DNA of 64,000 bases, taken from assembly GCF_011604685.1 (NCBI RefSeq), contig NZ_CP050063.1, positions 7,543,001 to 7,607,000 on the forward strand. The letters run 5' to 3'. Positions 8,440 to 17,585 of this stretch are shown here, piece after piece; within the stretch, counting starts at the first letter, position 1, and the number at the start of each line of letters is the position of its first letter. The stretch is from Spirosoma aureum (GTDB taxonomy: Bacteria > Bacteroidota > Bacteroidia > Cytophagales > Spirosomataceae). A model generated the notes under the pieces. The model was given only the letters and a program-made list of their open reading frames with translations. It searched no databases and was not told where the DNA came from. The translations under genes were made by a program, and so were the position numbers.

Positions 8440-11400
8440 TTGGCTTCTCATCTTTACTTCCGACGCCTTTGGCGACTAATGGCCGTAGGGCTACTAATTT
8501 ATAGTCTCATTACCCCTACACTGGCACAATCGATCCGGTGGGTCAAACAAGGCGCAACGGGTGACGGCACGAGCTGGCAAAATGCCTCAGGCAATTTACA
8601 GGCTATGTTGGATGTGCCAGGTGTTGAGCAGGTGTGGGTGGCTAAAGGGATATACATGCCTGCACCACTGAGCGAAAGTAACCTAAAGGCTGGTTTTAAA
8701 GTGCCGAATGGAGTGGGGCTATACGGTGGTTTTGAAGGAACAGAATCGACGATTGCGGAGCGTCCGCCCATCGCTACCGACCAACCTTCATCAACCACAT
8801 TGAGTGGTGCCAATAGCATTATTACCGATCCTTATCAACAAGAGTTCCATGTGGTCAGCACAACTGATGGGGCAACCAATCAAACTCGATTCGATGGCCT
8901 GACCATTAGCGATGGAATTAATTACGGTAACGGGGCTGGGATGTTCATCAGGAATGGTAGTCCAACTCTAATTAACTGTAGTTTCATAAAAAACAAGGCC
9001 TACATTGGTGACGTAATACTAGCTTCGGGAGGTGGGTTGTATATTTTGAACGGCAGTCCAACCCTCACGAACTGTAACTTTATAGAAAACGTGGCTGGCG
9101 GTGCCCAGACATCGGCTTCCTTTGGCGGGGGTGGGCTGGCAATTCTGAACGGCAATCCAACTCTGACTAACTGCAACTTTATAGGAAATAAGAGTGGCGG
9201 TCACGGAGGAGGGCTGGCCATGCAGAAAAGTAGCCCGACCCTGATTAACTGTAATTTCATAAAAAACAGCACTAACTACGATGGCTGTCAGGGTGGTGGG
9301 ATGTATACCCAGGATGCAAGTCCAGCTCTGACCAACTGTCGCTTCCTTAACAACGATGCCATAACTACAGGGGGAGCGATGAGTCTTGGGCGAGGAAGTC
9401 CAACGCTAACAAACTGCACGCTCATAGGAAATACCGCCTGGTTTATGGGAGGCATACTAGTAACAGGGACGCCTATCCTGACTAATTGCACTATTTTAGC
9501 CGAGAACGCACCGTTTACAAGTGGAGCCACGGGAATAAGCGTTCATTCTGGAAAGGCAACCTTAATCAATTGTATTGTCTGGAGACGTTCAGCGGAAGAG
9601 GGCTACGAAGACAGCAATCCACCTAAGCCAGTCTTTGAAGGTTCTATAATAGCACGCCACAGCCTGATCAAAGGTTATCCATATGTCGTTGATAGCCAGG
9701 GCAGTTCGGGCCTCAGTCCTTCATTTGTCGATCCGGCCAACGGCGACCTGCGACTTCAGTCCTGCTCAGCAGCCATCGATGCCGGTGAGACTGCCGCTTA
9801 CACTGGCCCCGATACCGACTTTGCTGGCAATCCGCGCCAGGTCCGCACGATTGATATGGGTGCTTATGAGTTTCAAGGGGAGCCAAATACTGTCAGTCAG
9901 GATTATGCCCCTTTAGCAGCACTTTTCATAGCGACTAATGGTGATAAATGGCGACGGAGCGCTAATTGGATGAGTGGATGCAGCCCGTGTAACTGGTTTG
10001 GCGTGACCTGCGACAATAACGGCCGAGTCGTTTCACTGGATCTGAAATCTAATCAATTGAGTGGGACCTTACCCGCTAGCCTGAGTGAGCTCACCCATCT
10101 GAAATACCTGGATTTATCGGAAAATGGATTGCCGGGAAGTATACCGAGTAACATAGGGGCGCTGACAGAGCTGCAATATCTAAATCTTAGCTCCAGCATC
10201 TGGAGCGGTACTATTCCTGAGAGCTTAGGAGCTTTAACGAAATTACAGACCCTTAACTTATCCAGAAACCAGTTAAGTGGGTGCTTTCCTGCATCTCTCT
10301 CAGCTTTATGTGGCATAAACAATATAAATTCAGCTTTTTCTAACAATCCAGCATTACCAGGCGGGGGAGACTTTGCGGCTTTCTGTGCTGACCGTACAGG
10401 TAGCTGCGCTCCGGCCAACACACCCCCGCAACCCACCGCCATCGTCAGTCAGACAGCTACGGTAGGTAAGGTTTACTCGTTCTCGGCAAACGCATTCACC
10501 GACACAGAAACACCCAACAGCCTAACCTATTCGGCCAGCATCGACCCCGCCAATGGGCTGAATTTTGACCCTGTTACCCAGATCATTTCCGGTACGCCCT
10601 TGGCAAGTGCAGTCAGTCAGGTCACTCTTACGGCGACCGATCCCGGCGGGTTATCGGCCGTTACCACGTTTACCATTACATCGATAACGGCCTGCGCTCC
10701 CCAATCGCTAAGTTTACTAGTGAGCGGCCCGCTTAATTGTCTGACTACCAGCGTTACGCTAACTGCTGTTGGCTATGCTGAATCTGCCACCATCAGCTTT
10801 TCAGGCCCAGGCATTCAAAGTACTAACCTAAACACAGCCACGGTTAATCAGCCGGGCAGCTATTCAGTTGTTGCCCAAATCGCTATGGGTTGCAGCGCAA
10901 CGGCTTTGGCTACAGTACAGGATCAGAGGGACACTCCTCCGGCTCCGACACTAGCAGCCAGTGCTCTAATGACCAATCAGCCTATCTCGGTAACGGCCAA
11001 TGGCTGTCCTGATGGCACAATCAACTGGGCTCTATTAGGGGGTAATGGTCTGGCCAATGGCTCGGTTTATTCCATTACTCAGCCAGGGAACTACACCCTC
11101 TCTGCCACTTGTAGGGTGGGAAGCTGTACCAGTGAAGCTTCTGTTCCCCTTAGTTTGCAAATCATACCCAGCGGTTTTGCCATTACGGAGGTGCTGATGG
11201 TCAGCTGCCAGCTCATTGACGATACAAAAGGTGGCTATCAGGTTCAATTTACACCCCAGTACGCGGGTCGGAACGCCAATCCGATTAGTTTTTCAGTGGT
11301 CAATGAACTATCCCCCACAATGGCTCCGGCTCCTTATACATTAAAACTCTATACAGATAATCCAATCATTACGCTGGTAGCTAATCAGGCGGGGAATGCT

Positions 11401-12282
11401 GAAACGCGTTTCAGTTACAACTGGCGGGCTTCCTGTCAGACGGATACCCATGAAAACAATCCGCCGACTACCCGCGGTATCCCTAATCAGACAGCCTTAC
11501 ATAACCAGGCTTATCAATTGGATTTAGCCAGCTATTTTTCGGACCCAGATCAACAATCACTCAAGTTTACAGCCACTGGCCTGCCAACTGGGCTCAGTCT
11601 GAACGGCAGCCAGATCAGTGGTGTACCTTCTGCAACAGGAGTCAGTATGGTCAGCATTACCGCACTGGACCCTGACGGCCTGTCTGCCCAGACCAGTTTC
11701 CAACTGACGGTAAATTCATCACCAACGAATCCTTCTGGCTTTACTATTGTGGGTGTCTCGACAGCAACCTGTGAGATCCTCAGCGCCACTCAGCGACGGG
11801 TAACATTCACCCCCCTGTATGAAGGATTGAGTGGTGATCCGATTAGCTTCTCGGTGGTTAATGAGATGATGGCGACGACCAATCCGGGGCCATACAGTCT
11901 AAATTTATATACCGACAATCCTTCAGTCACGCTGAATGCCCGTCAGCTCAACGCTCTAGCTAGCTTTGCTTACAACTGGCTTGCCATCTGCACGAGCATG
12001 ACACGGTTAGGCGTGCCCGAAGCAGGGACTGGTCTGAAGGTTAAAGTCCTGGGTAATCCCATCGAGGGGAAATCAATTGATGTGGAGATTAGTGGTGTAT
12101 CAGGCCAGGCTGTGGAGTTGAATTTACTGGATCTTCAGGGCAGGGCTCTGCATCAGCAGCACCTTACTGAAGCTAGCAATCTGGAGCGGGTTACTGTGCC
12201 AATCGGCACGGGCAAATCCGTTCTCTTTTTACAGGTCAATACGGCTACTGAGAGGCAGCAGGTGAAGCTCCTAAAACCCTAG
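8440..12282 (+). CDS. Secreted multidomain mosaic protein: beta-helix, LRR, Ig-like and type IX sorting domain
   Basis: The 1280-residue reading begins at a TTG that keeps the basic signal-peptide start (RRLWRLMAVGLLIYSL, cut at LAQ). An ATG at 8479 is the alternative. Residues about 150-380 carry repeated SPTLTNCNFIGN units, like chlamydial POMP/right-handed beta-helix repeats, then a choice-of-anchor-Q-like close. Residues about 487-655 are plant-type leucine-rich repeats with an LRR N-cap (NWFGVTCDNNGRV). Putative-Ig (He_PIG-like) modules lie near 661-746 and 1003-1093. Two copies of an unrecognised domain of about 88 residues lie at about 911-998 and 1100-1185. Residues 1198-1280 are a type IX secretion C-terminal sorting domain. 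It is inferred to be exported and anchored at the surface as an adhesin or binding protein. A terminator follows at once. Confidence 0.85.
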   Translation: MASHLYFRRLWRLMAVGLLIYSLITPTLAQSIRWVKQGATGDGTSWQNASGNLQAMLDVPGVEQVWVAKGIYMPAPLSESNLKAGFKVPNGVGLYGGFEGTESTIAERPPIATDQPSSTTLSGANSIITDPYQQEFHVVSTTDGATNQTRFDGLTISDGINYGNGAGMFIRNGSPTLINCSFIKNKAYIGDVILASGGGLYILNGSPTLTNCNFIENVAGGAQTSASFGGGGLAILNGNPTLTNCNFIGNKSGGHGGGLAMQKSSPTLINCNFIKNSTNYDGCQGGGMYTQDASPALTNCRFLNNDAITTGGAMSLGRGSPTLTNCTLIGNTAWFMGGILVTGTPILTNCTILAENAPFTSGATGISVHSGKATLINCIVWRRSAEEGYEDSNPPKPVFEGSIIARHSLIKGYPYVVDSQGSSGLSPSFVDPANGDLRLQSCSAAIDAGETAAYTGPDTDFAGNPRQVRTIDMGAYEFQGEPNTVSQDYAPLAALFIATNGDKWRRSANWMSGCSPCNWFGVTCDNNGRVVSLDLKSNQLSGTLPASLSELTHLKYLDLSENGLPGSIPSNIGALTELQYLNLSSSIWSGTIPESLGALTKLQTLNLSRNQLSGCFPASLSALCGINNINSAFSNNPALPGGGDFAAFCADRTGSCAPANTPPQPTAIVSQTATVGKVYSFSANAFTDTETPNSLTYSASIDPANGLNFDPVTQIISGTPLASAVSQVTLTATDPGGLSAVTTFTITSITACAPQSLSLLVSGPLNCLTTSVTLTAVGYAESATISFSGPGIQSTNLNTATVNQPGSYSVVAQIAMGCSATALATVQDQRDTPPAPTLAASALMTNQPISVTANGCPDGTINWALLGGNGLANGSVYSITQPGNYTLSATCRVGSCTSEASVPLSLQIIPSGFAITEVLMVSCQLIDDTKGGYQVQFTPQYAGRNANPISFSVVNELSPTMAPAPYTLKLYTDNPIITLVANQAGNAETRFSYNWRASCQTDTHENNPPTTRGIPNQTALHNQAYQLDLASYFSDPDQQSLKFTATGLPTGLSLNGSQISGVPSATGVSMVSITALDPDGLSAQTSFQLTVNSSPTNPSGFTIVGVSTATCEILSATQRRVTFTPLYEGLSGDPISFSVVNEMMATTNPGPYSLNLYTDNPSVTLNARQLNALASFAYNWLAICTSMTRLGVPEAGTGLKVKVLGNPIEGKSIDVEISGVSGQAVELNLLDLQGRALHQQHLTEASNLERVTVPIGTGKSVLFLQVNTATERQQVKLLKP

Positions 12283-12303
12283 TTAGGCCTGATCTAAGCA
12301 AGT

Positions 12304-12334
12304 AAGCCCGAGTCCGTAAAACTCGGGCTTTTTT
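12304..12334 (+). terminator. Rho-independent terminator
   Basis: AAGCCCGAG and CTCGGGCTT form a perfect 9-bp stem with a 9-nt loop, followed by T6, 21 nt after the stop codon of the mosaic gene. Confidence 0.92.
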
Positions 12335-12348
12335 ATTGTCGCTTACTT

Positions 12349-12428
12349 TCAGGACTTTCGCTTAGAGCCGTACCACGGTTCTGTAAGCGTAATTAGTAAT
12401 CGTAGCACGGCTCTAACGAAAGTCCTGA
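12349..12428. repeat. MITE-like 80-bp imperfect inverted repeat
   Basis: TCAGGACTTTCGCTTAGAGC at the left end and the complement of GCTCTAACGAAAGTCCTGA at the right end agree over about 28 nt with one gap and two changes. A nested GAGCCGT/ACGGTTC hairpin lies in the left arm. The element has no coding capacity and could be a small non-autonomous element or a REP-like unit. Confidence 0.55.
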
Positions 12429-12515
12429 CTTTATTAAGGCTGTATAACTTCTAGAGCAATGACTACTGCTGTTCGCCTGCCCAATAGTCAGTGCACATTA
12501 ATGAGCCCAATTCGT

Positions 12516-13328
12516 TTATTGAGCCTTGTCTAAAAATGGATTTATAAGCGCCTGTAACTTATCGGCTACGCCCATAAGCCCCACATGGGTCATTGCAGGC
12601 AATATCGCCAGTTCCGACTTAGGCAAACCAGCCATATCGCCGGAAATACCACCTCCCAGCAGGGAATATAGCTCTGCCACTTTTTTCAGGTCAGTCCCGT
12701 CATTATCCCCCATAATTAAAAGAACAGGCGCAGTTATGCGTTTGATGTTGTCGGCACCCAGATCAAATGGTGTTGAAACAAACTGAGCCGCCTTTGTTAC
12801 GAACGAGGACCAATGCTCCGATTCAGGAGCAATTCGGTCATACTCCACTTTCAACGGCGTATTCGTTAGAAATTCGGGGGCTTTTGTGGCCAAAAATGCA
12901 AGCTGATCCTTAACAGGCTGTGTCCAGGCATCATATTGCCAGACCGACGAAACGACAATTAGTTTATTGACCAGATTGGGATGGCGTATAGTGAGCGCTA
13001 AACCAACCGTTCCCCCCAGGCTATAACCCAGAACGTCGGCACGATCGATGTCGAGGTATTTCAGCAGGCCAGCCGCATCGTCGGCGAGGGAATCATAAGT
13101 ATATGGACGGTCAGCATCAGCCGTTCTTCCATGCCCCTGCATTTCGATGGCGATTACTTTACGGGTACGGGCAAGCTGAGGAATAAGTTTGGCAAAATTA
13201 AGCGGAATAGTCATGTAGGTGCCATGCAGAAGCAGCAATGGCTTGCCTTCACCGTATATTTCGTAGTAGATGGAAAGATTATTCACGGGAGCATAGCCCG
13301 ATGATGTCAAATCGGTTTGTTGTTCCAT
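12516..13328 (-). CDS. Alpha/beta-fold hydrolase
   Basis: From the ATG at 13328 the protein has 270 residues; the longer frame adds 32 residues that match nothing. It shows the alpha/beta hydrolase order: the oxyanion-hole HG at 35-36 (LLLHGTYM), QGHGRT, nucleophile Ser103 in GYSLGG, an acid in MGDNDG and the catalytic His in MTHVG near the end. There is no signal peptide, so it is probably cytoplasmic. Relatives include esterases, haloperoxidase-like and enol-lactone hydrolases, and the substrate cannot be chosen. The promoter lies inside the longer frame, which supports the shorter start. Confidence 0.87.
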   Translation of the reverse strand: MEQQTDLTSSGYAPVNNLSIYYEIYGEGKPLLLLHGTYMTIPLNFAKLIPQLARTRKVIAIEMQGHGRTADADRPYTYDSLADDAAGLLKYLDIDRADVLGYSLGGTVGLALTIRHPNLVNKLIVVSSVWQYDAWTQPVKDQLAFLATKAPEFLTNTPLKVEYDRIAPESEHWSSFVTKAAQFVSTPFDLGADNIKRITAPVLLIMGDNDGTDLKKVAELYSLLGGGISGDMAGLPKSELAILPAMTHVGLMGVADKLQALINPFLDKAQ

Positions 13329-13390
13329 AGCAATAAATTTTGCGTAGGAAGCTGGCGTTCTGTTTACCTGTAGCCACCCTTCCCACACGA

Positions 13391-13419
13391 CAAAAATAGC
13401 AGTCATACGCACAAACAAA
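13391..13419 (-). promoter_or_regulatory. Promoter of the alpha/beta hydrolase gene
   Basis: On the minus strand TTTG (13419-13416), 17 nt, then TATTTTTG (13398-13391) fit the Bacteroidetes consensus. The predicted start near 13385 gives a leader of about 57 nt to the ATG at 13328. Confidence 0.6.
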
Positions 13420-13535
13420 GCCATGCAAACACGACAATTGAGGGGGGCGTTTCTGCCATTTTCCTTTTCAAATTTTGCGGCTGCTCTGCCCTCTAAAAGT
13501 GTAGCTCACTAATCATAATATACTGACAATGAGAC

Positions 13536-13589
13536 AACAAAAAAGCCATACTTCAAGATGAGCATGGCTTTCGCGTTTTCTTAACCTAA
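13536..13589 (-). terminator. Terminator of the TonB-type receptor gene, repeated elsewhere in the window
   Basis: Read on the minus strand, GAAAGCCAT, a 14-nt loop, ATGGCTTTTTTG form a hairpin with a T-run about 90 nt after the receptor stop codon. The same element, with conserved flanks, occurs at 7962-8016. Confidence 0.75.
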
Positions 13590-13672
13590 ACTAATCTTTA
13601 AGGATCGATGAAGTAAGCCATAGGCGATATAAGCTAGCAGTCCAGATTATATCACAAACTTCATACGTCCTT

Positions 13673-16159
13673 TTAATTTTGTCCTCCAACCCGGCTCTGT
13701 TCCGCAGATGTTGCTGAATTACGCTGACGGGCTGTTTTTACGTTCTGGTTGCCGAAGCGGTACGTGAACGTCAGCATAATCCGACGGCTTTCCCACTGCG
13801 AGCGAACACGGAAGTTGATATCCTGTACCATTGCCCGGCCATTAAACTTATTGAGCCAGAATGGATCGCTAACATTCAGTTTTATATTACCCTTTCCTTC
13901 CATCACCTTCTTCTGAAGGCCCAGGCTGAAAGCGCCCATCGGTTGGGCACGGTAGAAACCATACTGAGACGATGAGTTATACCAGGCCGACAGTTCAGCC
14001 GACAGGGTTTTGTTCAGTGTGAAATTATTCGACGAATACAGATTGAAGGCTACCAGTTTCACTTCATAGGGCGTTCCTGAATAAAATGTCTGATAATGTG
14101 TGTAATAGGTACTTACATTGTTCTGCATTCTCCACCACTTTGCAACCACCACCGGGAAGCTTACATTCAGGTTAATATTGTCGAGCGAACCCAGGTTTTC
14201 GGGTGTTACGTACGTGATATTTTCTGCCGGAATCTGCCGGGGTGTTTCGCGGTTAATAAAATCTGTTGTGCGGCTGAAGCCCAGTGTTGTCGAAATCGTG
14301 CTCTTGTATACGTGCGTCAGTTCAATCGAGTTGGTATACTGAGGCCGCAGGAACGGATTTCCTTTTTGGTAGGTATAGGGGTCCAGATAGAACACGAACG
14401 GATTCAGATTTTGATAGTCAGGGCGATCGATCCGGCGACTATACGACAGATTCAGTGTATTGGTCGAATCAAGTTGTCTCGACAGAAACAAAGTCGGGAA
14501 TAAGTTCAGATAATTACGATCAACCACCTGATTGAGTGTAACCGACGTACCGATTGAGTGCGTATGTTCAGCCCGCAATCCCATCTGTATTTTGGTTTTC
14601 TTGTCCAGCTTTCCGGCATAGTTCAGATAGGCGGCATTGATATTCTCGTCGTATTTGAACTGATTCGAGCGGCTTGCATCAGGTAACCACTGTTTTGTTT
14701 CCTGCTGAAGCGTATCGTAAATGGTGTTGTTATCGGCCTTCACGAAACTCGTTTTCAGACCGGCTTCAAACTTACCGCCATTCTTCAGCGGATGAACATA
14801 ATCCGTTTTGAAGGCCATAATATTGATCGTAGAAGGCATGTTATTCTGCACATCCTGATTTGGCCGGGTCGTTTCGTTGGCGTTGTTATAATAGATGGTA
14901 CTTAAGTTGTTGTTGCTTTTACCACCGTAGTGAACATAATCGGCATCAACTGTCCACTCACGCCCTTTTCCGTCAAATTCGTACTTATAGTTAAGGTTAC
15001 CCGTTACGTTTGACAAAAATTGGCGGGCATCGGTTTTCGTAGTCGGCTTGCTGGTTAGCTGGTGATTATCGTCGCTGATGTACGTGTTGTTGATACCTGC
15101 TGAACGCCAGTCATTTGAAAAACCATTGACCAGAACCCCAACTGTACTTTTCTTGCTCACAAAATAATCCATACCGGCTTTGTACGAATGCCCTACGAAC
15201 GTGTTTGGCCGGAACGAGTACTGATCAAAATAGGTCGTCTTGCCATTGAACGGAATCGTACGGTTAATTTCGTTACTCTGCGAACTCTGCCGATTCACGT
15301 AGCTATAGTTACCGAACAGGTTCACTTTACCCTCGCGGTGGTTCAGATTCAGAGACGTGTTGAACTTCGGCAGGTCATCACGAACACCGCTCAGGTTATT
15401 CACCCAGCCGTAGCCCGTTCCAACGATGAACGTTCCGTTCGTACCGAAATTCTTGTTCTTCTTCATCTTGATATTAATAATCCCGGAGTTACCAGCGGCA
15501 TCGTATTTCGACCCCGGATTGGTAATAATCTCAATCGTAGCGATGTTATCACTCGGCGTATTTTTCAGCAGATTCGCAACTTCCTGCTGGGAGAGATACG
15601 TCTGTTTTCCATCGATATAGACGATTACCCCCGATTTGCCTTTCAACTGAATCTGGTCGTTCTGGCGGTCGATGGTTACGCCCGGTGCTTTTTCCAGTAC
15701 TTCCAGAGCCGTATTACCACTGGATACAATGCTATTTTCAACGTTGACGACCGTGCGGTCTACCTGCTGTTCGATAAATGGTTTTTTTGCTACCACATTT
15801 ACTTCAGTCAGATTTTTCGATTCCTCGGTCATCGCCAGTGTTGGCAGTTCAATGGCTGGATGCGTTTCATCAATCACGAACGCATCACTATATATTTTGC
15901 GGTACCCGATCTGTTGAGCGGCTACCCGGTAATTTCCTGCCCCGATGTTCTCGAAGACGTATTTACCGGTTACTTCACTGATAGCTCCTTTTACGAGCGT
16001 TGAATCTTTTGCTTTCACGAGCATCATGGTCGCAAATTCGAGTGGTTTACCGGCCACTGTGCCTACCTGCCCACTTACGTTACCCCGCGTCAGGATCTGT
16101 CCAAACGACGTGGTCAGCGTCAGTATAAATAATGTCAAAGAGTAAAATGTCGCTTTCAT
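13673..16159 (-). CDS. TonB-dependent receptor-like outer-membrane beta-barrel protein
   Basis: From the ATG at 16159 the protein has 828 residues and begins with a signal peptide (MKATFYSLTLFILTLTTSFG); the 25 residues before it in frame do not fit a signal. A carboxypeptidase-regulatory-like domain follows (about 30-110, SGQVGTVAGKPLEFATMML). A plug-like region comes next (VEQQVDRTVVNVENSI... TIEIITNPGSKYDAAGNSG). The rest is a long barrel of the outer-membrane beta-barrel family 3 type, rich in aromatic strand ends. The substrate is unknown. It is a monocistronic unit with its own promoter and terminator. Such proteins are often annotated as TonB-dependent receptors. Confidence 0.87.
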   Translation of the reverse strand: MKATFYSLTLFILTLTTSFGQILTRGNVSGQVGTVAGKPLEFATMMLVKAKDSTLVKGAISEVTGKYVFENIGAGNYRVAAQQIGYRKIYSDAFVIDETHPAIELPTLAMTEESKNLTEVNVVAKKPFIEQQVDRTVVNVENSIVSSGNTALEVLEKAPGVTIDRQNDQIQLKGKSGVIVYIDGKQTYLSQQEVANLLKNTPSDNIATIEIITNPGSKYDAAGNSGIINIKMKKNKNFGTNGTFIVGTGYGWVNNLSGVRDDLPKFNTSLNLNHREGKVNLFGNYSYVNRQSSQSNEINRTIPFNGKTTYFDQYSFRPNTFVGHSYKAGMDYFVSKKSTVGVLVNGFSNDWRSAGINNTYISDDNHQLTSKPTTKTDARQFLSNVTGNLNYKYEFDGKGREWTVDADYVHYGGKSNNNLSTIYYNNANETTRPNQDVQNNMPSTINIMAFKTDYVHPLKNGGKFEAGLKTSFVKADNNTIYDTLQQETKQWLPDASRSNQFKYDENINAAYLNYAGKLDKKTKIQMGLRAEHTHSIGTSVTLNQVVDRNYLNLFPTLFLSRQLDSTNTLNLSYSRRIDRPDYQNLNPFVFYLDPYTYQKGNPFLRPQYTNSIELTHVYKSTISTTLGFSRTTDFINRETPRQIPAENITYVTPENLGSLDNINLNVSFPVVVAKWWRMQNNVSTYYTHYQTFYSGTPYEVKLVAFNLYSSNNFTLNKTLSAELSAWYNSSSQYGFYRAQPMGAFSLGLQKKVMEGKGNIKLNVSDPFWLNKFNGRAMVQDINFRVRSQWESRRIMLTFTYRFGNQNVKTARQRNSATSAEQSRVGGQN

Positions 16160-16209
16160 GGTACTGTCTTTTTTCAGAAGGTTGCCTGTGTTTGTGTCGA
16201 AGTACATTG

Positions 16210-16235
16210 CAAAGGTAGGTAGTGGGCATCGCAAA
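16210..16235 (-). promoter_or_regulatory. Possible promoter of the TonB-type receptor gene
   Basis: On the minus strand TACCTTTG (16217-16210) matches TAnnTTTG, with TTTG (16235-16232) 14 nt upstream. The spacing is shorter than usual. It would give a leader of about 45 nt. Confidence 0.45.
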
Positions 16236-16547
16236 GTACCTGTTCTTACACAAGCGGTCTGAACGGCTGTATGAGTGGATTTAGTTTGTGATTGGTGTTA
16301 TGAAGAGCGACTTTGGATCAAAGACGCATGAAAAAAGTGAACGTTGCTTGACGCAGAATTTTTTTTATTACTTTTCTGGTCCTTTGCTTTTAGCTGATTA
16401 TGCCCTGATTTCAACTAGCCAGAGTCGTATTAGCCCCAAGCCTTATTCAGCCTATTTTAGACATAAGCTGTTGGCATCTGACTCCATTTGAATTACTCTA
16501 CTGACAAATCTGCTCTTTGAAGAGAAAGCAGCACACGCTTCCAAATC
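16236..16547. other. Intergenic, nothing recognised
   Basis: A/T-rich sequence with no domain-bearing frame, upstream of the receptor promoter and downstream of the barrel gene hairpin. A 67-codon frame at 16288-16491 has no support. Confidence 0.5.
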
Positions 16548-16613
16548 GGGATCTATCTGATTTTTCTGACTGAAAGCAAAATCAAAGTCAATCAGAAAAA
16601 TCAGATAGATCCC
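16548..16613. terminator. 26-bp hairpin after the barrel gene
   Basis: Arms 16548-16573 (GGGATCTATCTGATTTTTCT and on) and 16588-16613 pair with a single mismatch around a 14-nt loop. The hairpin ends 8 nt from the minus-strand stop codon at 16622. No T-tract follows, so it may act by structure alone. Confidence 0.65.
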
Positions 16614-16621
16614 AATTCAAA

Positions 16622-17320
16622 TTACAGTTTCAGGCCAACAGCCCATACGCTTGCATCGGGGCCTTCGCCCGACCGGAAGGGGCTATTTGGCTCATACCGG
16701 AAAAATAGTTTCGCACTGCCCCGGAAACCAAGTTCGCTCGTCAGACCCCAGCGAACAGGATTCAGGTTGTAGGAACCATGCGTCCGAACGACCGATCCAC
16801 CTTCTGGTTTTACTTTCGTGTAGCTGTCCAGCCGCATCCCAACATAAGCCCCTGCTCCTACTGTCAGTCCTGACTTAAACCGCAGATTCAGGATTACCGG
16901 CAGATTGAGTTGGGTTGTCACTAACTTCGACCGATGCAGATCGACATTAGCAGCCTCAATCACGAGTTGATTATTCTGCTCAACCAGTGTGTTGCGACCT
17001 TCGAACATGAAGTTGTTCCAGGCAATCTCCGGGCCGGTTACTAACCGCAGTTTTGTAGAACCAGTCGTGAGGAGTGGAATGCGTTTCTGCCAGCCCAGCG
17101 CAATAAAGCGAGAACCAATCGGCCGTAAATCATAGCCCGCTGGCAGCGAACCACCGAAATTGTTAAAGCCTACGTAAATACTGAAATCAGAGGTGATTCG
17201 CTCGACGGTCCGGCGTGGTTTCGAAACAGAATCCGTAGAAATGATGACCGTTGTCTGGGCGAACGTAGCAGTCGAAGCAGCAACTAAAGCGGCAGTGAAG
17301 AGGTGTTTGAACGTTTTCAT
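16622..17320 (-). CDS. Outer-membrane beta-barrel protein, unknown role
   Basis: From the ATG at 17320 the protein has 232 residues with a signal peptide (MKTFKHLFTAALVAASTATF, cut after AQ). The mature part alternates polar and hydrophobic residues in strands with Gly/aromatic turns (SDFSIYVGFNNFGGS, GLTVGAGAYVGMRLDSY). It ends VWAVGLKL, as expected for an 8-10-strand OmpW/PorT-like barrel. No substrate is evident. The 15 extra in-frame N-terminal residues are ignored because they precede the signal peptide. Confidence 0.75.
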   Translation of the reverse strand: MKTFKHLFTAALVAASTATFAQTTVIISTDSVSKPRRTVERITSDFSIYVGFNNFGGSLPAGYDLRPIGSRFIALGWQKRIPLLTTGSTKLRLVTGPEIAWNNFMFEGRNTLVEQNNQLVIEAANVDLHRSKLVTTQLNLPVILNLRFKSGLTVGAGAYVGMRLDSYTKVKPEGGSVVRTHGSYNLNPVRWGLTSELGFRGSAKLFFRYEPNSPFRSGEGPDASVWAVGLKL

Positions 17321-17525
17321 GGTTGTAATCGGAGTTAAGAGTTTAGGAAATTTGAAGTTTATCAAGTTCAGAATTGTATTCCTTGTGTTATTTGACAGGA
17401 AGATGTAAGAACTCGGTAATCAGGTTGCATGAAACTTCGAATATTTCTTAAACTCTTAAATCAACTATAAGTCAATCAACTCATAATCAACAAATTATAT
17501 ATCAATAATTTTTCACTCCAACTAC

Positions 17526-17558
17526 AAACCTATAAGATCTTTGAGACCTTATAGGTTT
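17526..17558. repeat. Near-perfect hairpin AAACCTATAAG...
   Basis: AAACCTATAAGATCT (17526-17540), loop TTG, AGACCTTATAGGTTT (17544-17558) pair with one mismatch. I recall similar AAACCTATAAGG hairpins as common intergenic elements in Bacteroidota. Here it lies just upstream of the LytTR relic. Confidence 0.6.
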
Positions 17559-17585
17559 AAACAAGAAAGCATTCTAACGTTGTAA

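Noticed and set aside
8980-9480. Possible CRISPR-like array
   Set aside because: The repeats are in frame within one gene, vary in sequence and spacing, and encode beta-helix units.
15188-16003. 271-codon plus-strand frame
   Set aside because: Entirely opposite the TonB-type receptor gene, with no domain or signal peptide.
16288-16491. 67-codon plus-strand frame
   Set aside because: No recognisable domain or signal; A/T-rich intergenic DNA.
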